From JADKHR01 sp041917295 (GTDB taxonomy: Bacteria > Elusimicrobiota > Elusimicrobia > FEN-1173): a stretch of DNA of 64,000 nt. Below are positions 1 through 15,000 of the stretch, one piece after another (position 1 is the first letter of the stretch; every line of letters starts with the position of its first letter). The stretch lies in NCBI GenBank assembly GCA_041917295.1, contig JAYRXX010000057.1:124001-188000 (forward strand), written 5' to 3'. Made by a program: the position numbers and the translations under genes. Below the pieces are notes generated by a model, which saw only the letters and a program-made list of their open reading frames with translations, ran no database searches and had not been told where the DNA came from.

Positions 1-3000
1 TTAGACTTCGCGCAAGCCGAGCGGGAACGCAAGTGGTTGGTGGAAGTGTTGGCGGCCCGGCTGTCGCCAACGGATTTGGCGGCGCTTACCCAGCGGGCCC
101 TGGCGTTTCGCGCGGGTCGGGTCGGGGTTGGAGCGTTTCACGAAGAGCTGATTTCTTTGGCCGGCAAAGTCGGCGTCACGAGCAAAGGGTTCCAGGAATT
201 TTTGAGGTATTTGAATTACGTCAAGCGGGTGGAAGAGATTGACCGCAACGATCTGTTGAACGAGATCGACGGCCAGGAAAAGGCCCATGTGGCGCGGTTG
301 TTAAAATCCGCGTCGCCCCGGGTTCGAGAAATCCAGGCCGTTGCCCGGGACCTGGTGATGGCGGACAAACTTCTTCGCCACGCCTTAACGCCGTCGGAAT
401 GGGCCGAGTACAAAAAGAACGCCGCCGATTTTCGCGCCTTGCCCGACCGGCTGGCCCAACTGGAAACGGGTCGACCGGCCGCCGCAGGCGGTTTTGCCGA
501 AATGGTTCGGGTGCTGGAAGAATTTTATCGAGCGGCCTCGGACCGGGATCGGGTTTTGGTGGACAATTTGTTTGCCCGGATGGGCGAAGGGGCTGTTGAT
601 AAACCCGCCGTGGCCGTTTTGGTGGCGGGCGGGTTCCACAGCGACGGCGTCACCTCTCTGATCAAACAACGGGGCGCCGCCTATGTCACCCTAACCCCGC
701 GATTTGAAGCGGTAGACGGCCGCGACGCGTTGGACGTCTTCCGCCAAACCAAAACGCCTCTGGACCGCCTCTTCGCCGGTGAAAAATTGAATCTTGTGGA
801 AGGTCTGGGGGGCGCGGCCGCTTTCCTTGGTCGAACTGGTCGGGGAGCAGAAGTCCAGGGCAAGTTCCCCGCCGCCTTGTCGGCGAGCTCAAGCGCTGAG
901 CCTGAATCGATTACGGCGTGGCTGGAAGGGCAAAAGAAAGATCTACCCGGTTTCACTTTCGAATCTCTGAAGTGGGACAACAAAACAGGTTATCTCGTCA
1001 CCTTCCCTGACGGCCGCCAACTGTTTGCCTGGCAATCCGAATCCCGTGATCCCCAAGCTGGCGAGGTCCTTGCCCTGACAAGGGGGGTGGTCAACTTTGC
1101 TCCCCACACGCCTTCCTTTAGCACAAAAGTTTCAGGATTTTTCCGTAATAATTGGAAACAGTTCAGTTTCGGTAGTGTCCTTGCCGCGCTCTCATCCTTA
1201 GTCCAGGCCGCTGATGACTCCGGTCTCATGGCTTACCTCGATTGGACGGGATTTTCTGCCATCTTGTTGGTTGTGGTTTCTTTCTTGGTGGTACACCTGT
1301 GGGCAAACAGGGAAGTTAAGGAAAAAAGCCGCCGGAACGTTAGGCGCGTCTATTTTCAACTTTGGCTGGAGGGATTAAATCCTCTTTCTCTTATTCAATC
1401 AATGACTTTGAAAAATATAAAGGCTCTCTTTTTGGCCGTTGTGGTTTCAGTTGCCACGGTGTCCCCTACAATAGCGGCGATTAATACCCCATCGGCTCCC
1501 TTGGTTGCAAAACAGACTCAGGAAATGCCCTCCGTGGAAAAAATTCAGACCCTTGACGAAATTATTGCCGAGGCGGTCAAAGGGTCCGCCGTTCGTTTGG
1601 TTTCGCCGGACTCTGCGCCCGCAAAGGCGGTCGGGACCCTTCAGTTTAAGGTCGAAAAGGGGATGACCCTGGGGACAATTTATCAACAGCTTAAAAAAGC
1701 GGGAACCGTGTTCCCCGGCGTGTCGAGCGCCGCGGAATTTATTGCGGCGGTCGCGAAACTGAATGGACTCAACTCCTCCCACTTTATAAAAGCTGGCCAA
1801 ATTCTTGAACTCCCGGTCGTCGGCCCCGTTTCGGTCGCTTACCAGGCCCCGGTTGTTGGCGGAGAGCAGACCGTCTCCACAACACAATCTCGGTTTACAG
1901 AACCGGTTGTCGTGACCGCGGCCGACGAACCCGCTTTGGCCGGACGAGATGTCGGAGAGGCGGAGGGGGTTCGGATTGATAATTTTGATGATGTCCTTCG
2001 AATCACACAATCTTCTTTGGTGGCCAAACGCGATGCCGCTCGGGCGGAAGCCGCCCGGCTGATGGCGAAGGCCGAACACCCGGCGGTGAAGGCCGTGCCC
2101 GGAGTTGAGATAGGGGCCCGGGCGGACAAAACGGGTACGGGTGTTTCAGCGGAGTTGGCGTCGCGGCTAAGCACGGACGATTATGCCACTTACGTTCAGG
2201 CCCAACGGTGGGCCGATTATTCCGATGCCCAATTGTCGGCCATGGCCCTGGACCAGGCCCAGAAGGCTTATCAAGCGCTCTTGGATTACCGAACGGCACA
2301 TGAAGCGCGAAAAATAAAAGAAACCACGGCCCGGGCCCTCCATCAAATTGCCAAAAAAGGGCCATCCGAGGCCAAAGCCGCATTGGCCCAGGCAGAAAAA
2401 GCCGAGCGAGACAACGCAAAAGCCCATGCCAAAATAGAAAAGGAATCAGCTCAGGCGGCTAAAGGGGCGTTGGGGCTTGGGGTAAACGATTTGATCCAAA
2501 TCGGAGGCCACTTCGTGACGGCTTCTGGGGAAGCCAACCTAAACGTCTATGGCGCCCGGATAGCGGCCAACCAGGCAAAAATTAAAGCCCTCAGCCAAGC
2601 TCTTGGAACCGAGGGTGCCGACGAAATGGCGGTGTTTTTTAGGGACGTGTTGGGAATCCGAGTGAGCGCATCCGTGTTCAGTGAGGTGGGGTCCACCCCG
2701 CTTCCTCAACTGGGCGTTTCCATCGATGTGAAAGCATTGAATGCGGCCCATGCCCGAGGAAAACAATATGCGGATAGAGTGTCCATGGCGCTGGAGTTGC
2801 TCGAGCTGAAGGCCGCCAACAAACAGCTGGTCGTGGAATCGGCTCAAGCAATAAACCAGGCGGCTCAGCAGATGGGTGCGGCCCGGGCTTCATTGAAATC
2901 GGCTCAGCAGGCTTTGAAAGACGCCGAAAGGTTTTTAGCGGACCAGCGCGCGGCCTACACTCATTATGGGGGAACAGCTCAAGAAACAGTGGCGCTGGTG

Positions 3001-6000
3001 GAAGCCGTGCGGTTACGTGACGAAGCTTTAACGCGGGTGCTTGCTTCGCAATACACCGAAGCCCAAGCCCGGGCCCAATATCGATTTGCGGGTGGAGTTG
3101 GAGATCTTTCCTCTGTCTCTCCGGCGAACGAACCGATGTCCGCTAAGGAGTTGGCTCGGGTCGACCCCAGCCTTCTTTTCGAACGGGCCGTAAAAAACCG
3201 ATTGGGGTTTTCTGAAGAGGACATCGATAAGGCCGTCAGCCCTGAAGACTTTGAATCTCTGGCCGGAAGAGTGCCCGTTAATTTCAGGCTCAACGCGAAT
3301 ATCTACAAGGGAGGAAACCCGGTGGGTTTTTCCCTGTCGGTTTTGCTTCGGGACTCCAATCGAGAACTTCGGGAAGAACAAGGCAAAGCCGCAAGAAATC
3401 GAGCGGAAATTTTGGTTCGAGCGGCGGCAAACCAAGTTGTTCGAGAGACGTCGGATGCCTGGTTGGCTTTTCATATTGCCCAAGAGGCCCACCAATTAGC
3501 TCAAGAGGCTTACGCGCTTCAAAAAAAGATGACTCCCGAAACCTCCGAAGCCTCTGACTACTTCGCGGCCCAAGCCCGGTTGTCCATGGCCCAGGCTCGG
3601 CTTGCGGGTGCGGGACAAATAGAAATTGCCGCTTGGCGGGCGTTTCAGCAGGCGGCGGGTATAACGCCCGCGGAGGCGTATACAACATTGGGAAAAATGC
3701 AGGGAGAGGACCCCCGCGACCCGACCCGCATTGTCCAGGTGGCCGCGGAACAATACGACCCTTCTGCGGACAAAGCCGCCGCGGCGGTGGTCAACGAACA
3801 AATTGCCGAGATGGGGTATCAGATGGCAACCAACGAGAGCCAGTGGTGGGACCTGTCCGTAGGGATCGCGGTAACTCCCAACGGCGTGTTCCCGTACGTG
3901 ATGAACGCTCGATTTGCGGATTTGCTGACAACTCCATTTCGATGGATTATCGGAGCTGATTCCTTAAAAGACGACATTCAGGCTTTAATCGCGTTGGCGG
4001 AAGGCAGACTTGCACAAGCGGGTGCCGAACGGGCCTACGCGCAAGGCCAAAAAAAAGCGGATGCTAATAACGCGGCGGCGCAATTGAAAGAAACGGCGGA
4101 ACGCGTTAAGCGAACAGAAAACCGCCTCAGCCAGGCGAGGCAATCCTTGGAAGAAGGTCGAGGCCCGTTTGCGAAAGGGTGGGTTTCCTCCCGCCATATG
4201 GCGGATCTCGAAATAGCCGTTGTTCGTGCGGAGGCGGCTTACCAGGCGGCGTTGGGAGACTACCGTTACGCTTTAAACGGTGTTCACCAACTTGGCTTGA
4301 CCCCCGATCCGGAGATCGCGGCCCTGGAAGCCAGCAATTTGCCGGAGCCTCGCCCCTCCGCGGTTCCCGTAACGCCCGAAACCCTGGCCGCCGATCGGGC
4401 CGTGCGAGTGGGTTCCGTTGAAGAGGCGCTGTCCTATCTAGGGAAGACGGAGGGAGGATCCACCGATCCAAAGTCTTTGCTGAAACTCACGACCCAGGGG
4501 GGAGGCGGAATGGCCGGATTGATCGGCCGAATCGCCAAGGCGCAGGCTGAGAAACGCGCTGTCGCGGCTCATGCCAAGGCCCAAGGCGAATATGTCGCCG
4601 CGGCAAAGTCCTATGAGCTTATGAAAGAAGTTGCGGCCATGGCTCAACGAAACGAGCAAGTGGCTCGGGCGTATTGGTTAAACGTTATTCGGCCGCAAGT
4701 GGAAGAATTTTTCCCCGGGAATTTGCCGGACATAGCCCAGGGACAGAACTTTGCGGCACAGGCAGCCCAGGTTCGCGACGAATTGGGAAAGAGACTGGAA
4801 TCGACCCGAGGGGATGTCGGTAAATTTCTAGTCGCTCTTCCGGCCGAGGATGGCGGTACTCCTCTTCCCCGTTTTGATGGTGCCCCGCCGACCATTCAAT
4901 GGGTTGGACTGGATGCTATTAACGTTGAAAACCATCCAGCGGTCGAAGGGGCGGCTTTGGCCGCCGGTCTGGCTCGTGCGCAAGACAGGGCCGATACGGT
5001 CCAACGCCATTACCCGGCGGTGTCGTTTAACGTTGAGTCTCCGGAGGAGGGAGGGCCCCAGCTCGTTCTTCGTGTGACCGCCAACATCACCCCCACATTG
5101 GCGGGTGCGGCAAAGTCGAAGGCCGCTGAAAATGAAGTGGAAGTCGCCGCGTTGGACAAAAAGGAAAACGTGCGTCAGCTGGAACACGAGATGGCGGGAT
5201 TGGCTCAAAAAATAAACGATGGATCGGAACAGCTTGCCGACCTCTCTGGTTCCTTGCAGTCCGCCCGGTCTGCACTCGCGGCGGGGTTTTCGGATTACGG
5301 GAGGCACAGTGTTTCACCTTCGGGACACGTTCAACAGCGGGCGGGCCTGGCTCTTCCCCTTCAAGCGGCCGGGGAGTATACCGCGGCTCTTGGCCGATAC
5401 GTTAATGCCCGTTTAGAATTTGAGCAATCGGTGGCTCGGTTCAACGAACTGGTGCGCGTCCTTGGGCTAAACCCCTCAGACGTGTTGCTGGTTTCTTCCG
5501 GAGCCGAGGTTTCGGCGGGAACCCTCGCGCTCCCTCCCCCGGCCAGGTCCACAGACCGGTTGGTGATTCCTTTTCCGGGAGAACTTCCGGGTTCCATGAG
5601 CCGTCCCGGCTTCACGTTCGAACAGCGTTTCAATACTGCGCTTCCCGCAAACCATCCTTTGGCGGATCGGCCCACCCACTACGTGGAGGTGAGCCTAACC
5701 ACCGGAAAACCCACTGGCCGTGTCATCGAGGCCCACTACACCACCCACCCAACCGACCCCTCTCGCCGAACGACAGCTTTTGTGGACCGCCGTCCTTACG
5801 CCGCGGGGGACATTCAAGGAACCGTGCCTCCCTCCGTGAGCGTGTTCTCTTGGGCGACCTTGAGGTCCAACCCCTACAACCCCTACACACTCTCCGATGC
5901 CACGGTGGGCTGGGACCGCGATTATGGCTGGACGATTCAAAGCGTCGCCGAGGACCGTGCGGGGAACGTGGTGATCGATGTGGCGATCCCCGGCGGCAAA

Positions 6001-9000
6001 CGAATTCGAGATGAAGTGATCCGGGATGGGAAGGGCGCTCGGCTAAAAAACCAGGGATCGGCCGGTTTCCTAACTCGGGAATCCTTGGTAACAGATGCCT
6101 CTGGCAAAAAATCGATACGTAAAGACACCAGCCTGGACGGGCGGCTTATTTGGCAGGGGGTATTCACAGATCGGCAGGAACCTGTGTCGTTCGTGGATCA
6201 CCGGAACAAAATCCGTGGATCGGTTGCCGCGCGGGACTTTCTTTCAAGAGGAACCCGGGTCAATCTTCCCGGATCCGAGTGGGCGGTTTTGGCTTACGGG
6301 GGGAGTGTTGTGCGTTACGCCGCTGTGGACGGGCAAGGGAAACCCATCACGATAATTGAGGTCCTCTCCGATAACTTTACCTCCTTGGGATCGGTTTCGA
6401 ACGGAACGGCTCTTCGCCGAACTTTGGCTCGGCAGGATGAGCCGGGCCAGCCGGCCCCGTCCATGTCTTACACCCGGTTCGGCGATCGAGACGCGGGAGG
6501 ACTTCGGCAGGGGGTAGGCACAGTTGATCAAAAAGAGCGAGCGGTGAATCTTTTATTACCAGACGTGGATCCCTACGCCAGACTGGCTTACCGTGGGGAG
6601 TCCGTGTTTGTCCTGCCCACGAACGATGGAGGTACTCCTGGGTTGGCCTACGTTTCTCCCCGCGGATCAGACAAAGCGTCCGAAGTTCGGGAGGGCGTAA
6701 AAGTAGATGGGAAAAAGGTGGTTGACCCTGGCGTGGCAACACAATCCATGACCTATGGCGCACCGCTTCCAAGCGGGTTTGTGCCGGTGGAAACACGGCG
6801 TGGGACAGAAGCTTCCCCGTCAACTGAGGGCCGGCTCCCCGCTCCCCCCGAAGACCTTGCCAAATTGGCGGAACGAGGGCCTACGAAGGGGAAAGTTGTT
6901 CCGGCTCAAGAAAGCGCAAAGGAAAGCCCGGCGGCGAAAAAAGTTTCATGGTGGAGAAAGATTCTGGAAAAAATTATGGCTTTCGTTAGCGGTAGCAAAG
7001 ACGCTGTCGGCGCCGATTTCGTTGATGTGCGGGCCACACCGAAGGGGCTCTTGGACGCTAACAACAAACCGATTCACTTGAACGGGGTGAATTGGCGCGG
7101 AATTGAGTATGGGTGGAACTTTGGTGATCCCGGCAACGGGTTTGCCAAGGATAGAGCCTGGATGGAATCCGAATTGGACAAGATGAAGGCAAGCGGGGTC
7201 AACGCCGTTCGCATTCCACTTTTGGATGACGGCCGACACCTTAAGCCCGATTACTCTAATTTTGGGCAGTTCAAGCAAGACGTTCAGGTGTTTCTGGACG
7301 CGGCGGCGGCCCGGGGAATACATGTCGAGTTTGTACTGTTCGATTTCCTGGCCGTGGCTCGTGGTGGCTTCGACATGTCAAAGTCATCCACCGATAATTT
7401 CCGAAAAAATTTTCTTACACCTTTTCTCATGGAGTTTGGTGGGCACCCTGCTCTTCTTTCGATCGACCTTATCAATGAGCCGGAATGGATTTTGGCTCAA
7501 TCTGTCCCCGGAGGATGGGGCGACAAAATGCAAGGCGGGCGGCCGCCGGTGACGGCAGAATCGTACCGCTACTTTGTGAAACAGACTGCCGCCACCATCA
7601 AGGACCCGAAACTTAAGGGTTCGGATGGAAAATCGGTTGCGGGCCGGGTGTTGGTGACCATCGGCGCGTCTGTTAAGCATCACGAAATAGCAACCCATCC
7701 TGGAGTAAGCGGGAACCTCGATTATTATTCTTGGCACCACTACGACTGGATGGGCTCGTTGACGGGCTGGCTACAGAAGATTCCTTCCGGCGGCAAACCA
7801 TTTGAATTAGGGGAATACGCCACGGCAGGCACGCAGACTTCCCCAAGCGGATACATGGCGGCTGTGCGATCCGCTGAAGGGGGGGTCGGCGCCTACGCCT
7901 GGAACTGGGGTGACAAGCGGAGACAAAATATCGACGAACATACCACGGCGGATGGGGTTAAGCTCCGTGCGGCCTTAAAGACGGCCGAGGCGGTCGCGAA
8001 GGACCCTAAATCCGCACCCGCCCAGGGTGCCGGGACGAAGGAGACAGGGAAACAACCCGCTAAAAAGAAAAAAATACCTGGAAAACCTTCGACTGAAGTA
8101 AAACCGGGGATTGAATTGTCTTACCGGGCGGCGGATGGAACGGTCTATACTCCCCTGCCGGATGGGACCGTCATTCGCTCAATTGGAGATCCGTTCGACC
8201 CGGCCAACGTCAACAATCAGAGGGTGATTTCTGTTCCCGAGAGCTTTAATTTTGGCGCGCCGGGAGCCATGGCTTATCTGGACAATCCCACCAACGCCGC
8301 GCGGATAATGGTTCCACGTCCCCGCCAACCCAACGGCATAAAAGTGATCGCGGTTCATGGGGGTGCAAAACCCCGTGGGGACAACCTTCTTTATTCCCTG
8401 TTACAGGACCGGCAAGGGAACACCTATGCTCTTCAACCGGACGGGACTTACACCGTCACCCCGCCGGGAGCACAGGCGCCAAGTGTGGTGGTCAATCCGG
8501 GAGAAGGCTTCCGCTCTGACGGGGTGGATGCGGAAGCGCGGTTAACCGCGCCTGAAAATCGGGTGGGCTTTTACATCTACGCGCCCGTGGCACAGGTGGT
8601 TGAAGAGGGGCGTTATCCCATTCCCGCTCCAGCCGGAACCTCCGCTCGGCAGTATTATGCCCTGGGTTCGACCGGGCGCCAGTTGGATCCCGAGCGCCCC
8701 ATGGAAGTTCGGGGGCACGTTTTCTCTGAAGTTGCACAAGCCTATATGTTGGATCCGTCGATTCTTTTGGCTCGGGCCATTCGGCCGAATTTAACCGCCA
8801 CCGCTGTGCAGGAAATGGATTGGGATTTGTCGGGATTGGCTGATCCTCTGTTGTATCAGAGGGAACGATTCGGATTGACATACGAATCCGGTTCCGTGGA
8901 ATTAAGTTTGGCACAAAAAATCGCTGTGTCAGCCAAATATTCCTATGGGCTCCTGTTGGTGGAACGAGTTCAATCCGCCCAGGAACCCCAATTCCGGCAA

Positions 9001-12000
9001 CGGCATGGGTTGGCCCCAACGGATTCGATACCGACCCAGTTGCAAGCCCTCCAGCGGGAGGAAGCCGAACGTTATGTGGACGGTCTGCTTTTGATAAACG
9101 CGGTGAATTTAGTCCCCTCGGTGTTGGCCCGGTCCATTGGCATGGCCGATAAGGTGAACGCATCGGATGTTCAAGAGGCTGTCGCCGCCATTCGGAAGGG
9201 ACAGCAGGACCGTTCGGTGGACGATCTGGTCGCCCGATTCACTTTCACGGGGTCACGGGACACCAACGAAGCTGTTTTAAACGCCATGGAAAGCCTGATT
9301 CGTACGTTGTCGGGTAACATGGATTACCGGGAATCGTCTCAGGTCGCGCAAATTCTTTACCATCTTAACACGTTGCCATTTGTGGGCACGGATGAAAACG
9401 GTCGGCCCGCTGTTCGACCGGTGGTTTTGAATGGTGATCAGTTGGTTCAGGTTGTTCGTCAGGCGGAAATGTACGGAATTCAATTAAAAGAGGCTTTCCT
9501 GGCCCGCTATCCCGGCCGAGAAAAAGCAACCGCCTTCTTTTCCTCAAAGGGGTTGGGTGTTCTCCTCTACTGGGCGGCCACCGACGTTTTGACGCCCGTG
9601 CCCCTCGCTCGCAAGGAGGACCGGCTGAAAACCCATCCCGTGGGCCCGCCGGATGTAATGCTCGAAAGGTCGGAAGCCATCGATCGCGCCAAAAGAGAAA
9701 ACTTTTCGTTCTTTTTGAGCGCGTTGCAAAACCCGCTGTTCGAAAAATTCCTTGAGCGTTGGTATGGGGGCCAGCCTTCTTATGCCGACTATATTGCCGG
9801 TGCGACGATGCTAACCCATCAAATGGCCAAGAACCCCAGTGTGTTAACCCCTGAAATCATGCAGGGGGTCCTTGCCCGGCTGGCCAACGGGGATGCTTCC
9901 ACCGTTGAAGGTGAAGTCGATGCGCTCATAGAAATAAAAGACGATGTTCGAGCAAGCCGCGCGGGGGAAGCCTCTTTCGATGCGGGAAAGATAATTCTTT
10001 GGATTTTGGTCCCGCTCGGGTTGGGAGCCGCTTTCAAGAGGTACTACCGGGGACGGGGGAAAAAATTTTGGCAGACACGAAGCGAGGCTCAAAGTTCAAC
10101 ACCCCCGGCGGTGGCCGAACCGGTCGGGACGGCCGAGATCCCTCCGTCCACTTCGGCGTCTGTGGCTCAGCCGGGGCCGGATATGGGGCCTTCCTTAACA
10201 GACTTAGCGGCCAACTTGGCGGATGTGGGCGGCGGCCTGGCGGGGGATTTCCGTAAAGGGCACCAGGCTCTGGAAGAGGGGCGATTTTTTATGAAAAGTA
10301 CGGCAGGTCCTCGAGTCACTATCTCTTCCTGGCGTTTGAGCAACTTTCTTTCCATGGGAGCCGGAATACTCATTTTCCTTGGCCAGGCCTATGCCGTTTC
10401 AACGTTTGGAACCTGGGGTGGATTTACAAACGTTGTTTGGGGAATCGGTGCGGTTTTGTTTTTGAACGGGTTGTTGGGCAACTTTTTGTCCTGGAAAATC
10501 GTCGGTCTGGGCGGTTTGATACTCTTGGTGATTTACGGTATGTCGTCGGGCGCGTTCGCCAGTTCCAGTTTGGGGGGAATCTTGGCGGGGGGAATAATTA
10601 CTCCAACACCAGAAAAAATAAAACGAGCGTTTAGTAATCTAGTTAATAAATTAAAACTAAACCTTCGTAGCCCGAACCCAGAAACCGATTGGATCGGCGC
10701 GCGCATTTTAGGAAACTGGCTTCAATCCCATTTCCCCCGGTTGCCGTTGTGGGGGTGGACCGATTGGCAAGATGAAAAAGGTGACCAGACGCCAAAACTT
10801 TCGTCCTTAAAAATTACGTTGGACTGGGTCCAAAAAAAGTTGGGTATACGGTTTGTGCGGCTGGCTCCCCGCGCCGAGCGACAGGAAAAATTGGTCAAAA
10901 CCTTGATCGAAAGCATCGAGAAGGCCCAGGAAAAAATGGATCTTCTGTGGGTGGACCTCGCTCCCAGCGATCTCAAAGAAGATTGGAAAAGGGAAGTATT
11001 GACAAGATTTGCGGCGGCTCAAGGGAAGATTCCGTCCGTTAAGGAAGACGCCGTTGGTTTGGAATCACGGGTGCGCGCGGCGTTTTCCCGGGCTTTTCCG
11101 AATGAAAACTTTCCTTCCGGGAAAAACGGGTGGATCGTTGCTTACGCACTTCTCCCGGTGGGAAAAGAGACAGGTCTCCTCCAGAAGCTGGAAGAGGATT
11201 ACGGCGGTGTGGTCGAGGCGTACAAAGACCAAGGGTTCCTTGGAATTTTAAAATTTCTCGGGGATATCCCACGTCAACCCAAAGAGCCGGGACGCACTTC
11301 TTGGCTTGCGGCTTTCTCGAAGTTGAATAAGCAGGATCGAGAAAATTTAATAACCTGGCTTAACTATCAAGTGACCCAACGCAATATTGACCGCAATCAG
11401 CTTATGGCCCAGGTCCGAGAGCTCAGCCGGGTTTGGGCGGCTCCGCCGTTGGGGTTGCCGGACGACTATGTTTACGTGGAGTCCATCAAGGTGGACTTCT
11501 TTGAATGGATCGCTCACTCCAAGGATTGGTTGGAATTTCTTCGAGGCAGAGCCAACACCTACCAGTTGTATTCCGCGGCTCATTATCCTAACTATGATCC
11601 CCAGTACCACGACCCGATCTTTTATGTTCGGGGACCTCAATTTGAAGTTCTTCGGCGCAATGGCGGGAATATTTACCTTATGCCGGGATCTCACGAGAAC
11701 CATTCTTCCGGGTATAGTCAAGTTACGGAGGATGACCGGTTTTCCTTTAACGGGGACGATCGGTATACGGCTCACCCGTTGCGCTGGTTTGCCGTTGGAG
11801 CGACGATGGCAACCATTGGTTTTTTCCTTCAATGGCCCATTTTAACCGGCGCCGGGCTGTTTGTGTTGTTTTTGGCTGGTATCAATTACTGGCGTGGTGG
11901 TTGGCCGGCCATCACCCATCCCGCGCCCTTGTACAACATCGCCTATTATTCCCAAATGGTGGCGGATCGAACGCGAACCACACGGGATTACATGGCTGGA

Positions 12001-15000
12001 ACGGTTTACCCCATCAACGAATACCGCCGCGCTGTTCTTCCTTACCGGGGCATCGTCCAGGCTCAATATCCGAACGAAAATCTTGCTTCCTTGAGCGACG
12101 AAGAGTTCTTTCCTCGCGTGTGGCAAATAACACATGGGCAACCCATAGGAACACTTCGCGTTTATCCCACGCTCCAGGCTTTTCTTGACGACAATTTGGG
12201 CCAAACTGTGCGGGACCAGGTTCGGCAGGCTCAGACAGAGGCTGTTGACCACGCTCGCATGGGTTTTCAAGAAGCAATGACGGAGGAAGAAACCGACCGG
12301 AACAACATGGTTAATCCGGCCATTGCCGCTCATAAGGGCCTACAAGGTCCCGGCCCAACGAATTCCAGCCAAGGGAACACACTGCGCCAAAATATTTTGA
12401 TGTTGGTTCTGACGGCCGTGGCCTTTTTCGTCCTGGTCCCGATTGTTCTTTCCCTTCGGCTGGACATTGGAGCCGCCATCGAAGAAGGGGTTCAACTGGT
12501 TTCCACAGGGCTGTTTTCCGGCGTTCCTGTTGTTGGAGACGCCCTCTTGGCGTTTACCAACATCGTTTCCCAGTTTGTGACGTTGGAAAATGTGGAATTT
12601 CTTGTTTTTAATGCCACGGGCATTTCGCTCTTTGGTGGAATAACGTTCGGCATGGGGGCATTCGCCCTGCTCATGGTGGGAATGGTGTTTAAGATAATTC
12701 TTTTCTTCCAAGGGTTTAAGTCACCTAATCGGATTGTGGACATTCTTTTCGGTGTGGGGTTACTGGGAGTGGCCGGGGTTCTGTGGTTCTGGACGCCGTT
12801 TGGGTGGTCCCTTGTGGTTGGGGCATTGCTTTTTGGGTTTATTGGGGTGGGATGGCTATTAAAAGCCGCCCTGGCCACCCGATACAAAGAAGAGTTGACC
12901 AACCAACACGTGGAACGATTTGTCCCGGAACATTTGATGCAAGAGGCGATTGACACGGTGACGGACTCTGAATTGGCCGCCATCAGCGTAACTCGGCAAC
13001 AGTTCAATGGATGGCTGAGCGAATACGGGGCTCGGGGAGCTTGGCGGCGACTGGCTGAACGGGAAGACTCGTTCCTTGTCCTTGTCCGATCTGCGTTAAT
13101 GGGAATACCCAACACCCAACGGCCCATTCACCGGCTCCGGCAAGACGATCGATTTAATTTGCTCAAGATTGTTTACCTGGCCAATGTCCAGGGGCCCCGC
13201 CGGCGGGAATTGATCTCCCATCTTCTCCGGCTTTATGAAAATCCAGGAAGGAGATCGGCGCTTAATACCAGGATGGGCGGGGAATTTAATAGTAATCAAT
13301 GGTTAAGCGGTTTGCGGGATGAAATGGATTCGATCGATCGTCAAATCGCCGGGTTGGGTGAGAACCCCCGCCCTGAACAGGTACTCGATGTGTATTTTGA
13401 ACGGGCTCGAACAAACCGAGCCGGCGATTTCAGTAACAGCGATATTGTTGAGAACCTTTCGTTTGAAGATATTGTTCATCTGAGAGATAGCAAAGATGTT
13501 CACGAGTCCCTTTGGCCTAAAATCATTTTAATGCAGACCGCTTTTGGAGGTACTTCCGAAGAACGGCTTTTTGCTCTCCTGGAAAGCGCGGAGACCCTTT
13601 GGCCCAGTATTCAAGTGGATATTACGTTGGATGATAACGATGAGGCAGGGCGCAACGGGATATTAAAGTCCATGAATGGGGGCCGGTTGGCCCGGTTCGC
13701 GGATCGGATTATTATCAGCAACCATGCCGCCCATGGGACCAACCTGGGCATCGGCAACATTCACCAACGCCATAAGCCTATGATGAACGCGGAAGCGGTT
13801 TTTCGGCTTAATTATAGGACGAAAAAATTCCTTGGCAGGCTTCCTTTCTTCCAAACGTTGGTGGACATGGAGGACGTATTCTTAAAAGAGGTCATCGACG
13901 ATAAGATGGCCATTTGGGCCATGCGAGAACGCACCCTCAACGACCAGCTTCTCCGCCAGGAACAGGAAGAAGATATTTCGAGTTCCCTCCCAAGTCAACG
14001 GCGATGGGGTCGGGCGGCGGGTCTTGTGATGTTGGCGGTCGGCGTGGGGGTGGCTTTGGGCGGGTTTGGGTTGGCCTCCGCCAATGTCGCCGGAGCCCTG
14101 TCCGCGCTGACGTCGGTTTTGACCACGGGACAATGGGTTGGGACGGGGGGCCTTGGAGTGGCTTTTGCCGGGTGGGTTGTTTTTCGGCGGTCGGCCGATC
14201 GGCCCTCGGTGGATGGCCAGCAGTGGGGGATTCGGTTGGATTCCGAAGCGCTTCGTGAGGAATACACAAAAACGGTTCAAGGCCTGGCCACGGCGGCGGG
14301 GTTGGGGCGGCGATGGGCAAAAAATAATGTTGGGAGTCTTCTAAGCACCGTTCAAGTTCCTTTTCAACTTCAAACCACTTTCAATTCTTTGCAGGACGCC
14401 GTTGTTCGAGAACGTGATTTGCGCGCGAGTGGCGACGTCGCGGGTGCGGAGAGCGTTCGTGTTGAGGCTGTGCGTCTGGCTGAATCTTTGAACGGCGAAG
14501 AACGGGCCCTCTATGAATTGTGGGCCTACGCCCAGGTGTTTCCAACTTTCAGGGATTTTCGACGTCAAGTGTTTCGCATCCGTAACATGCCGGACGTGAT
14601 CCAAACCGAACTGCGCCAGATCCCGCTGAACGCTGCCGATCGGCGGTTTTCTGAACTGAGCCACATCGATTACTTGTTCTGGCACAACACCATCCAGATC
14701 GGGGAAGATGCGTCCGGGTTTATGTTTTTGGGTGGGACGGGCAACACCTTTATGTGGGAATTGTTGGGTGGAACCGACGATCACGCCTATGTTCGCCTCA
14801 GCCGCATGGTGTGGCCCCTGCGGGAAGCGAATCGTAAGGAAGAAACGGAACGGCCCCTGTTCCTTCGGTTCCTTCTGTTGGTTCCTCTTCCCCTGGCCGT
14901 GCTTTCCCTGTTGGTTCCGAGCGACTTGCGCCCCCAATTTGTGCGGGCGAGGGCCACGTGGATTTCTTCCCGAACGTTGTATAAGTACCTCAACCGTTAC

